Assembly: GCA_016934135.1 (NCBI GenBank) | Contig: JAFGTK010000214.1 | Coordinates: forward strand, 1-7,822 | DNA length: 7,822 nucleotides | Origin: Deltaproteobacteria bacterium | Lineage (GTDB): Bacteria > Desulfobacterota > Desulfomonilia > UBA1062 | Direction of reading: 5' to 3' | Part shown: positions 1 to 5,373 of the stretch, in pieces | Layout: every line of letters starts with the position of its first letter | How positions within the stretch are numbered: position 1 is the first letter of the stretch | The notes under the pieces: generated by a model | The model's database searches: none | What the model was told of the DNA's origin: nothing | The model's input: only the letters and a program-made list of their open reading frames with translations | Translations under genes and position numbers: made by a program

Positions 1-63
1 CTCTCCCCGAGGGGCGAGGATAAGATGTGCCCGCTGCAAGCAGCGGGGTATCATCTGAATGAA
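1..63. repeat. Dispersed hairpin repeat, copy A (truncated by window edge)
   Basis: This is the right half of an element that recurs at 1028-1187 and 5231-5364. It contains an imperfect CTCTCCCC/GGGGCGAG hairpin at 1-18, the shared linker TAAGATGTG, and a perfect 8-bp stem CCCGCTGC-AA-GCAGCGGG at 30-47, followed by GTATCATCTGAATGAA. The left part lies outside the window. It sits just upstream of the lipoprotein gene. It is intact here and serves as the best reference for the third hairpin. Confidence 0.85.
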
Positions 64-157
64 ACACCCAGAAAATATTGATCGGATTCAACCTTTCGAA
101 GTCTTTTTCCGAATACAATAATATATGGTTATGAATCCGTCCCTGTGCACGAAGTGC

Positions 158-916
158 ATGGAAAAAATACCCTCGAAGTCTTTCCGGATTTTCTTGAACG
201 TACTTGTCTGGTCATTTCTGCTTTCAGCTTGTGCAAGGCATGCAACCGTTGAAACAGAAACGTTTCCCCGCCAGGCAGAACTCATGGGATATGCCATTCA
301 GATAGGGGCCTTCAAGCACCTGAGCAATGCCGAAAAACTCACCCATGATCTTGAGCAGAAAGGGTGCGAGGCCTACTACTTCCGTCACAGCAGCGGAATT
401 TATAAGGTGCGCTCCGGCAATTACTCCGCATACACGGCCGCAAAGAGCCAGGCTCAGCAGCTGAAAAGTTCTGGAATCATCGACAGCTTCTATATCGTTC
501 CCCCCAGCTCCTACCCGGTTGCCAAACGTGCAGACGACAAATCCCTGAGGGAAGAGATCGTCCTTACTGCACGCAACTACAAGGGTATACCCTATCGCTG
601 GGGCGGCACATCAGTCAGGACCGGATTCGACTGCAGCGGACTTGCCATGGCAGTCTACCGGCTCAACGGCCTCAATCTGCCTAGGACATCACGTGAACAG
701 TTCAAGGCCGGCAGGTCAATCTCAAGGCTCCAGCTCAAAAAAGGCGACCTTGTTTTCTTTGCAACAGGGAATACCCGAAAGGTGACTCATGTAGGCATCT
801 ATACCGGACGCGGCAGGTTCATCCATGCCCCGGGCAAAGGCAAGAAAATCCGCACGGACAAACTCACCGATGACTACTACCTGAGCACCTATGCAGGCGC
901 CAGATCATTTTTATAG
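158..916 (+). CDS. SPOR-domain, NlpC/P60-family peptidoglycan hydrolase lipoprotein
   Basis: Predicted periplasmic lipoprotein that cleaves peptide stems of peptidoglycan (NlpC/P60 cysteine peptidases usually cut D-Glu-gamma-meso-DAP bonds). With the start at 158 it has 252 residues: a basic N-terminus, a hydrophobic core and a lipobox L-S-A-C with Cys25 as the lipidated residue. A SPOR-like domain (about residues 43-115, opening YAIQIGAF) should bind glycan strands stripped of peptides. The NlpC/P60 domain (about 128-252) keeps Cys159 in FDCSG, His211 in THVGIY and His223 in FIHAP, so it looks active. An in-frame ATG at 125 would add 11 residues, but it makes an overlong signal peptide. A -10-like TACAAT at 114-119 would also start the RNA at or after it. 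Neither start has a good ribosome binding site. The domain order SPOR then NlpC/P60 is less usual than single-domain Spr/NlpC lipoproteins. Function is confident; the exact start is not. Confidence 0.9.
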   Translation: MEKIPSKSFRIFLNVLVWSFLLSACARHATVETETFPRQAELMGYAIQIGAFKHLSNAEKLTHDLEQKGCEAYYFRHSSGIYKVRSGNYSAYTAAKSQAQQLKSSGIIDSFYIVPPSSYPVAKRADDKSLREEIVLTARNYKGIPYRWGGTSVRTGFDCSGLAMAVYRLNGLNLPRTSREQFKAGRSISRLQLKKGDLVFFATGNTRKVTHVGIYTGRGRFIHAPGKGKKIRTDKLTDDYYLSTYAGARSFL

Positions 917-964
917 GACAACCATCGGGAAAGTCGCACAAAATGTCCATCCCTGCCTTCAATG

Positions 965-987
965 ATCTGATAAAAATTGGATCAGAT
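965..987. other. AT-rich inverted repeat downstream of the lipoprotein gene
   Basis: A perfect 7-bp stem, ATCTGAT (965-971) and ATCAGAT (981-987), flanks a 9-base loop. It lies 48 bases after the lipoprotein stop. It could be a weak terminator or an operator; it lacks a GC-rich stem and a following run of T, so termination is only a guess. Confidence 0.3.
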
Positions 988-1027
988 TCCTCATGAGTAC
1001 AAATGAACCCACATTTTGCGTTAGAAG

Positions 1028-1187
1028 GAACTACCCCGCAGCCCCGGAAAAACAGCCGGGATCTTCGACAAGCTGCGAGGTATCAAAAAATCTATTTTAC
1101 TATTCCCCCCCCTCACCTTTATCCTCTCCCCACAGGGGCGAGGACTAAGATGTGCCCGCTGCAAGCAGTGGGGTATCAGCTAATGAA
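1028..1187. repeat. Dispersed hairpin repeat, copy B (with insertion in first hairpin)
   Basis: This copy runs from GAACTAC to TAATGAA and has the same order of parts as copy C. First comes a hairpin TACCCCGCAGC (1032-1042) with GCTGCGAGGTA (1072-1082), then the shared stretch CTATTTTA through CTCACCTTTATC. Next is a CTCTCCCC/GGGGCGAG hairpin (1124-1142) and last the CCCGCTGC-AA-GCAGTGGG hairpin (1155-1172, one mismatch). The loop of the first hairpin is 29 bases against 2 in copy C; the extra 27 bases hold their own small stem CCCGG/CCGGG (1043-1060). The element fills much of the 445-base gene-free interval 917-1361. The 71-codon open frame across it is a translation of the repeat and not a gene. 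Confidence 0.85.
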
Positions 1188-1193
1188 CTCTCT

Positions 1194-1217
1194 GGGAGCG
1201 GCTTTATGCTGCGATTG
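1194..1217. repeat. REP-like short palindrome (GGGAG-type)
   Basis: Begins GGGAGCGGC, loop TTTAT, then GCTGC and GATTG. The arms GCGGC and GCTGC pair with one mismatch. The shape, a GGAG tetranucleotide followed by a GC-rich palindrome, resembles REP sequences known from Pseudomonas and Xanthomonas relatives. It lies only 6 bases after repeat copy B. Assignment rests on resemblance alone, and only one copy is in the window. Confidence 0.4.
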
Positions 1218-1309
1218 AGCTACAACCGTGAGAAATAGTATCCTGCTTAGGGCAGAATTTACCCACTGAACCCCGGGAGACGCCAGCATAAAAGCCCATC
1301 TATGTGCCA

Positions 1310-1325
1310 TGGCATAAAAGATGCT
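1310..1325 (+). promoter_or_regulatory. Candidate sigma-54 (-24/-12) promoter of motAB
   Basis: TGGCATAAAAGATGCT matches the sigma-54 pattern TGGCAC-N5-TTGCW at 9 of 11 defined positions. The invariant GG (1311-1312) and GC (1323-1324) are separated by exactly 10 bases. A transcript would begin near 1336, leaving room for the GAGG ribosome binding site at 1351-1354 before the motA start. If real, motAB would need an enhancer-binding activator; none is encoded in the window. Confidence 0.5.
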
Positions 1326-1361
1326 TGTTCATATCCAAATATTCTAAAACGAGGATTGCAT

Positions 1362-2228
1362 ATGACACAGAGGATGATCGCGGCCGCAGGGATAATGTTA
1401 TTACTTTTCCTGATAAGCAATATGCTTGGAGGCATAGAGATCCTTACCAGTATCAAGAGTGCACTCATGGTTCTGGGCGGAACCCTGTTGTGTTCCCTGC
1501 TGGCCTATCCACTGCAGATCTTCAGGGACCTCAGGAAAAGCCTGCAGGAGCTTTGGGAAACAAAGGGCCCTGATTATGCCGACATTCTGGATCAGATCGA
1601 GAACCTGGCTCGCCTTCGGCGTGTCTCAGGCCCGCGGGAATTGAATACGGCAGGCGACAAAACAGACAACATCTTTCTGCAAAAGGGTATTGAACTGATC
1701 GTGGACGGCTATGACCGCCATGAGATCCTGTGCATCATGGAAAAAGAGTATGAGTTCTATTTCTCTGCCAAGGAGGCACAGATCAATCTCCTCAATACCC
1801 TGGCAAGATTTGCCCCGGCCTTTGGTTTCGTAGGCACCATTATCGGACTGATCAATATACTGAATCATATGGAAGAACCGGACCTGCTCGGTCCCGGTAT
1901 GGCTCTTGCACTCCTGACAACGCTGTATGGCCTGCTCTTTGCCAACCTGTGTTTTCTTCCTCTGGCAAAAAAACTCTCTGAAAAGGTTCGAAACGAAGCA
2001 CTTTTCCTGAACATCATCTTAGAAGGTCTTATCGATATCGCTGAATCAAAAAATCCCATATCCATTGCACACCGCCTTCGATCTTACCTGAGCCTGCATA
2101 TGAGTTCACCCTCTACAAGGCCTTCCCTTTTAGAAAAGGTTGTCTATTCCAGTGTCCCTCTTGAAAAAGACCTGGTTCCGGATTCCCGTCTTCCCCTCCA
2201 TAAGAACGGAGACCGTCAGCATGTCTGA
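1362..2228 (+). CDS. motA: Flagellar motor stator protein MotA
   Basis: Inner-membrane subunit of the MotA5-MotB2 ion channel that turns ion flow into flagellar rotation. It has 288 residues, close to the usual length. TM1 (about 4-22) and TM2 (about 34-52) are followed by a long cytoplasmic loop with the family stretch FLQKGIELIVDG (105-116). TM3 opens at FAPAFGFVGTIIG (150-162), and TM4 carries ALLTTLYGLLFANL (183-196) and Pro200. The loop segment that normally touches the rotor (usually like ARREGLLALE) reads RLRRVSGPRELN here, a visible departure. The start at 1362 has GAGG seven bases upstream; the ATG at 1302 would add 20 residues before TM1 and lies upstream of the sigma-54 candidate. 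The gene overlaps motB by 8 bases, so the two are co-translated. No other flagellar genes are in the window, so an auxiliary stator remains possible. The coupling ion cannot be told from this sequence. Confidence 0.9.
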   Translation: MTQRMIAAAGIMLLLFLISNMLGGIEILTSIKSALMVLGGTLLCSLLAYPLQIFRDLRKSLQELWETKGPDYADILDQIENLARLRRVSGPRELNTAGDKTDNIFLQKGIELIVDGYDRHEILCIMEKEYEFYFSAKEAQINLLNTLARFAPAFGFVGTIIGLINILNHMEEPDLLGPGMALALLTTLYGLLFANLCFLPLAKKLSEKVRNEALFLNIILEGLIDIAESKNPISIAHRLRSYLSLHMSSPSTRPSLLEKVVYSSVPLEKDLVPDSRLPLHKNGDRQHV

Positions 2229-2916
2229 TCAGAAAAAACTTAAACAGCGCCTGGAACATTCCGAACGCAGGCGGTCGCGCATACAGAGGCTTCTTGTCAG
2301 GGCACCCAGAGAAGAAGATCCATTCCTGTGGAGCATGGTAGATATCATGACCCTGCTTCTGATATTCTTCATCATCATGTATGCCTCGATAAGCAACAGG
2401 GCCCAGGCGCAGACAACTGCGCAAATCCATCTCCCGCAGGAAAAAGCCAGAACCCTGCCGGAACCGGAACAGATGCTCCGTGACGATGTCGATAATCTGC
2501 TGGAAGCCAATAAGGCACTGCATGTACGCTGGGAGAGTGCCCAGCCGGTTTTTGTGCTTGGCGAGCACATCACCTTTGAGGAGGGTCAGGCCGAACTGAT
2601 CCCTGCTTCCCTGTCTCTGCTTGAAGACCTGGCAGGTTTTATTGTCCGCAGGAGTGAATATCGTGTCATTGTAACCGGACATACCGATGATGTCCCCATC
2701 CACACATCGCGCTACCCTTCCAACTGGGAACTTTCATCTGCACGTGCTGCCAGCGTGGTCAGGTTCTTCTGCAATAACGGGGTGGATGCCGGGCGTCTGT
2801 CGGTACAGGGTTATGGAGAATACGACCCGTTTGTCAGCAACACCTCGGAGCATAACAGGCAGGCCAACCGCAGGGTGGAGATATCACTGGTCAGACAGAG
2901 TCGGATAAATGGATAA
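2221..2916 (+). CDS. motB: Flagellar motor stator protein MotB (OmpA-like peptidoglycan-binding domain)
   Basis: Partner of MotA that anchors the stator to the wall and carries the ion-binding residue. It has 231 residues: a basic cytoplasmic head (1-35), then one membrane helix WSMVDIMTLLLIFFIIMYA (37-55). Asp41 of that helix matches the essential aspartate of E. coli MotB (Asp32). A linker/plug region (about 56-107) leads to an OmpA-C domain (about 108-225) with GHTDDVPI (153-160), SNWELSSARA (167-176) and NRRVEI (216-221). The start at 2221 has GGAG nine bases upstream. An in-frame ATG at 2140 would place 27 extra residues before the head and lies inside motA, so it is unlikely. The TM-plus-OmpA layout and the MotA partner separate it from ExbD/TolR and from plain OmpA lipoproteins. 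It ends 9 bases before the convergent M23 peptidase gene. Confidence 0.92.
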   Translation: MSDQKKLKQRLEHSERRRSRIQRLLVRAPREEDPFLWSMVDIMTLLLIFFIIMYASISNRAQAQTTAQIHLPQEKARTLPEPEQMLRDDVDNLLEANKALHVRWESAQPVFVLGEHITFEEGQAELIPASLSLLEDLAGFIVRRSEYRVIVTGHTDDVPIHTSRYPSNWELSSARAASVVRFFCNNGVDAGRLSVQGYGEYDPFVSNTSEHNRQANRRVEISLVRQSRING

Positions 2917-2925
2917 TCAGGGCAT

Positions 2926-4254
2926 CTAGCCTGGATTTCCGCTCAGTTTCAGCTCCACATTGTCCTGAATCCAGTGTGCGTCCCACCATTCTACAGGGTC
3001 CACAAAGACCCCATGGACCAGCATACTGAAATGAAGATGGTCTCCTCCAGCGAATCCTGTTGCCCCGGATGTGGCGATGACCTTGCCTTTGTCAACCTCC
3101 TGGCCTTCCTGAACCTTGATGACGCTCAGATGGGCATACAGGCTTGCCAGTCCCTGGCCATGGTCGATGATCACGGTGTTGCCGTAGATCCCCAGGTCTG
3201 AGGCAAACAGAACCCTGCCCTTGTTGGCAGCCTGGACCGGAGCCTGACGGACCGATGCGAGGTCTATGCCGCGGTGAATGCTCTCTCCTATGGCGGCACC
3301 CTTATACATGTAGGTCCTCCTGTCACCAAAAAGAGCCATTGTTGCAGCATTTTTCATCCTCAGGAAGGCACCCTGCCACAACTGTTTTTCGTCTGTCTTG
3401 TCGCAGATGGAATCTATCATCCTGTTGTTTTCTTCGCGCAGAGTCTCATTGAGATAGGCAAATATCTGAAGCGGGGTCTTTTCCGCGAGCGACGGGGCTT
3501 TCATCCGGAATTGCGAGGCCTTGCCATTGATAAATGAGTCGCCCAGGTTTACCTTGTCCTTCCTGAATCCACGGTCCCGCACATAAAAAGACACCTCTGC
3601 CATGGACTCGTTGGATGCCTTGTCCCTGGCCATGACAGCCACAGGGGTGCTGCTTAGGATGTCCATGGGAACCGCGACATAGCTCAGATAACACGAGATA
3701 TCCCCTATCCGGACAGGGGCCCCCGGGAAAAGGCTCTCGCCGCATCTGACACCGCTTACAACTGCATCGTCCGATGCAGAATATAACACCAGGCATGTAC
3801 CGCCGGGATTTACATAATGGGCTGTACTGATAAGGGCTACCTGCGGAGGAACAGAATCAATGCTTACTTCTTTACTGATTGATACCGAGTTCTTCAGCGG
3901 AGAAAAATCCACTGCATGCACAATAAGCAATGCTTTTCCGTCCTTGATGTTTAGCTTTGACGGTACAATCTCGATATCGAGTTTCTTTTCGAATGTCCCT
4001 TTCAGAGGGAGATCAGCCTGTGCAACTTCATATTCCTTATCCTCCTGAAGGAGCGAAACCCGGTAGGAGCGCAGACCGCTCTTCATGTCGACAAGGGTTA
4101 TGGAAATATCCTTATGTGCGGAGATTATTTCTATGTCATCGGCAAGACGGATCTGCGGTTTTTCCCATTCAAGGTAGTAAAATATCCCCCCTGTAATTAT
4201 ACCTATGAGAAAGACGCCCATCACGTAGATCAATTTTGAGCCTGATTTTGCCAT
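2926..4254 (-). CDS. Membrane-anchored M23 family metallopeptidase (LytM domain)
   Basis: Zinc endopeptidase of the LytM/M23 type, expected to cut peptidoglycan cross-links in the periplasm. It has 442 residues. A single uncleaved membrane helix lies at about 8-28. Residues about 30-230 look like beta-rich, immunoglobulin-like segments, including a PGGTCLVLYSASDD stretch and an FPG motif. The C-terminal M23 domain (about 310-425) has a full metal site: His327 and Asp331 (HRGID), His375 (LYAHLS), and His406/His408 (GDHLHF). No active-site residue is missing, so it should be an active enzyme and not an EnvC/NlpD-style activator. The start has AGGAG seven bases upstream, lying within the last codons of yhbY. 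The two genes are 4 bases apart, which points to translational coupling. It is convergent with motB and no clear terminator separates them. Its exact role (division, envelope growth or flagellar passage) cannot be read from the sequence. Confidence 0.9.
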   Translation of the reverse strand: MAKSGSKLIYVMGVFLIGIITGGIFYYLEWEKPQIRLADDIEIISAHKDISITLVDMKSGLRSYRVSLLQEDKEYEVAQADLPLKGTFEKKLDIEIVPSKLNIKDGKALLIVHAVDFSPLKNSVSISKEVSIDSVPPQVALISTAHYVNPGGTCLVLYSASDDAVVSGVRCGESLFPGAPVRIGDISCYLSYVAVPMDILSSTPVAVMARDKASNESMAEVSFYVRDRGFRKDKVNLGDSFINGKASQFRMKAPSLAEKTPLQIFAYLNETLREENNRMIDSICDKTDEKQLWQGAFLRMKNAATMALFGDRRTYMYKGAAIGESIHRGIDLASVRQAPVQAANKGRVLFASDLGIYGNTVIIDHGQGLASLYAHLSVIKVQEGQEVDKGKVIATSGATGFAGGDHLHFSMLVHGVFVDPVEWWDAHWIQDNVELKLSGNPG

Positions 4255-4258
4255 AAGC

Positions 4259-4573
4259 TTACTCCTGATTCAGTAACGGCAACTTTATTTTGCGTTTTTC
4301 CTCGTCTGGCTGCTCACGATAGAAGATTGCTATATTGCCGATCATACCCACTGCCTCGCTCGAGGTTTTCTCACTGATCTGTACAGAGAGTTCCTTCCTT
4401 TCCTCCTTGAAATCCACAAACTTTATCTTGATAAGCTCGTGAAAACCAAGTGCTTCATCCACAGCGTTGATCAATTCAGGAGTAATCCCGTTCTTGCCTA
4501 CCTGAATGACCGGGCGCAGAGAATGTGCAAGACCTCGAAGATATGTCCGCTGTGATCCTGAAAGAGATTTCAC
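4259..4573 (-). CDS. yhbY: YhbY family (CRS1-YhbY/CRM domain) RNA-binding protein
   Basis: Small CRM-domain protein that binds pre-50S ribosomal particles and helps ribosome assembly in E. coli. From the GTG at 4573 it has 104 residues, against 97 for E. coli YhbY. It covers the whole domain: LSGSQRTYLRGLAHSLRPV (4-22), the GxxG-type RNA loop GKNG (26-29), HELIKIKF, and a basic IKLP end. I prefer GTG 4573 over the ATG at 4627 for three reasons. An AAGGAGAG ribosome binding site lies just upstream of it. The resulting length fits the family. A TTGACA promoter at 4638-4643 would start RNA near 4608, downstream of that ATG. The longer form would carry an unrelated 18-residue N-terminus. It is the first gene of a two-gene unit with the M23 peptidase. 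Confidence 0.9.
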   Translation of the reverse strand: MKSLSGSQRTYLRGLAHSLRPVIQVGKNGITPELINAVDEALGFHELIKIKFVDFKEERKELSVQISEKTSSEAVGMIGNIAIFYREQPDEEKRKIKLPLLNQE

Positions 4574-4614
4574 TGAAATATTCTCTCCTTTTACTGTTAC
4601 TGGTTCAGATGCGC

Positions 4615-4643
4615 TGAATAGCCGCATATGTGGACCTTGTCAA
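4615..4643 (-). promoter_or_regulatory. Sigma-70-like promoter for yhbY and the M23 peptidase gene
   Basis: On the minus strand a perfect TTGACA (4643-4638) is followed by a 17-base spacer and TATTCA (4620-4615). The -35 and spacing are ideal; the -10 matches only three of six positions. The predicted start near 4608 gives a leader of about 35 bases to the GTG start of yhbY. It overlaps the ATG at 4627, which argues that this ATG is not used. Confidence 0.45.
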
Positions 4644-4739
4644 CCAAGATATGTCATGTTGGGAAATATCTGCCTGTATTAGTGTATCCATTCAACACTG
4701 TCATTATTCCTCAATCATTGCTTTCATGGAGTTATTTCA

Positions 4740-4768
4740 TTGATTGCCAAAAAATGTATTCATATAAA
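4740..4768 (+). promoter_or_regulatory. Sigma-70-like promoter for the 4851 gene
   Basis: TTGATT (4740-4745), 17-base spacer, TATAAA (4763-4768): four of six and five of six matches at ideal spacing. Transcription would begin near 4775 and leave an untranslated leader of about 75 bases before the ATG at 4851. Confidence 0.5.
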
Positions 4769-4850
4769 CAGTTCTCTTTCGTTTTTACATAAGCTCTGCT
4801 ATTAATCTGTTGCACGGCACTTAGCAGACAAGGCGGTTGTTCACAGCACA

Positions 4851-5189
4851 ATGAAACGGTACAGACTACTCATGAATGGTCGGAATTATCTTATTAGTAT
4901 TAATGGTAAGCCGAAAAAACAGGGGTTCTTCCAGAATATCATCATTGAAGCAGAGAGCCCCCAGAAGGCATGCCTGCTGGCAAAGGCCAAGATAACACAC
5001 GACAGGGAACTCAAAGAGGTAACACTCAATCCCAGGAACGACCCTCCTGTTGTTGAGCTGGATACCTTCTGGGAACTGGATGTTCTGGACGATGTGGACA
5101 ATCTGAAATCAGGCCGCACCTTTTACCCGGAGAAAAGGTGGTGGCAGTTCTGGAAGAGGAATGAGCAGAAGCAGACAAGAAATACCTGA
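4851..5189 (+). CDS. Conserved hypothetical protein with aromatic C-terminal tail
   Basis: Function unknown. 112 residues, soluble, no signal or membrane helix. It opens MKRYRLLMNGRNYLI, followed by GFFQNIIIEAESPQKA (25-40), NDPPVVELD (63-71) and a tail YPEKRWWQFWKR (92-103). From memory this matches a family of small proteobacterial hypotheticals that begin in the same way (YR-x-x-NGRN-hydrophobic, then GF-x-T-x-x-x-EA) and end in a Trp-rich basic tail; I know of no tested role. The ATG at 4851 is chosen because the MKRY opening fits that pattern. The ribosome binding site is weak (GGCGG about 15 bases upstream). It is a single-gene unit: a divergent neighbour lies on the left and repeat copy C, 41 bases after the stop, on the right. 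Charged and aromatic residues dominate the last 25 positions, which suggests a protein or membrane contact, as inference only. Confidence 0.8.
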   Translation: MKRYRLLMNGRNYLISINGKPKKQGFFQNIIIEAESPQKACLLAKAKITHDRELKEVTLNPRNDPPVVELDTFWELDVLDDVDNLKSGRTFYPEKRWWQFWKRNEQKQTRNT

Positions 5190-5230
5190 TCCTCGTGTTA
5201 TCTGCTGCCGGGATACTCTTTCTTATCTTA

Positions 5231-5364
5231 AATGAACTACCTCGCAGCAAGCTACGAGGTATCAAAGACTCTATTTTATTATTCCCCCCTCACCTTTATC
5301 CTCTCCCCGGGGGAGAGGACTAAGATGTGCCCGCTGCAAGCAGCTTACGTATCATCTGATTGAA
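5231..5364. repeat. Dispersed hairpin repeat, copy C (third hairpin broken)
   Basis: This is the most complete copy for the first two hairpins. Hairpin 1 is TACCTCGCAGC-AA-GCTACGAGGTA (5238-5261, one mismatch). Hairpin 2 is a perfect 9-bp stem CCTCTCCCC-G-GGGGAGAGG (5300-5318). Hairpin 3 should follow at 5330-5347, but its right arm reads GCAGCTTACG where copy A has GCAGCGGGG, so it cannot fold fully. It separates two convergent genes (stops at 5189 and 5374), so hairpins 1 and 2 may end transcription in both directions. There is no long T run after either. Confidence 0.88.
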
Positions 5365-5373
5365 AGAGCTGCT

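Noticed and set aside
1003..1218. 71-codon open frame between the lipoprotein gene and motA
   Set aside because: It translates repeat copy B and the REP-like palindrome; the PPHLYPLP-type residues come from the repeat, and there is no ribosome binding site.
2113..2703. 196-codon minus-strand frame opposite motA and motB
   Set aside because: The plus strand encodes clear MotA/MotB motifs over the whole stretch; the minus frame has no recognisable family.
2221..2916. ExbD/TolR or Pal/OmpA lipoprotein as alternative to MotB
   Set aside because: The membrane helix with Asp41 plus a C-terminal OmpA domain and an overlapping motA fit MotB; ExbD/TolR lack the OmpA domain and Pal lacks the helix.
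4628..4850. Possible tRNA or riboswitch in the divergent region
   Set aside because: No cloverleaf, no T-loop GTTCRANNC motif, and no recognisable aptamer fold; only promoter elements are supported.
1..5364. CRISPR array
   Set aside because: The repeated units are long, hairpin-forming, far apart and not separated by spacers of uniform length; no cas gene is present.
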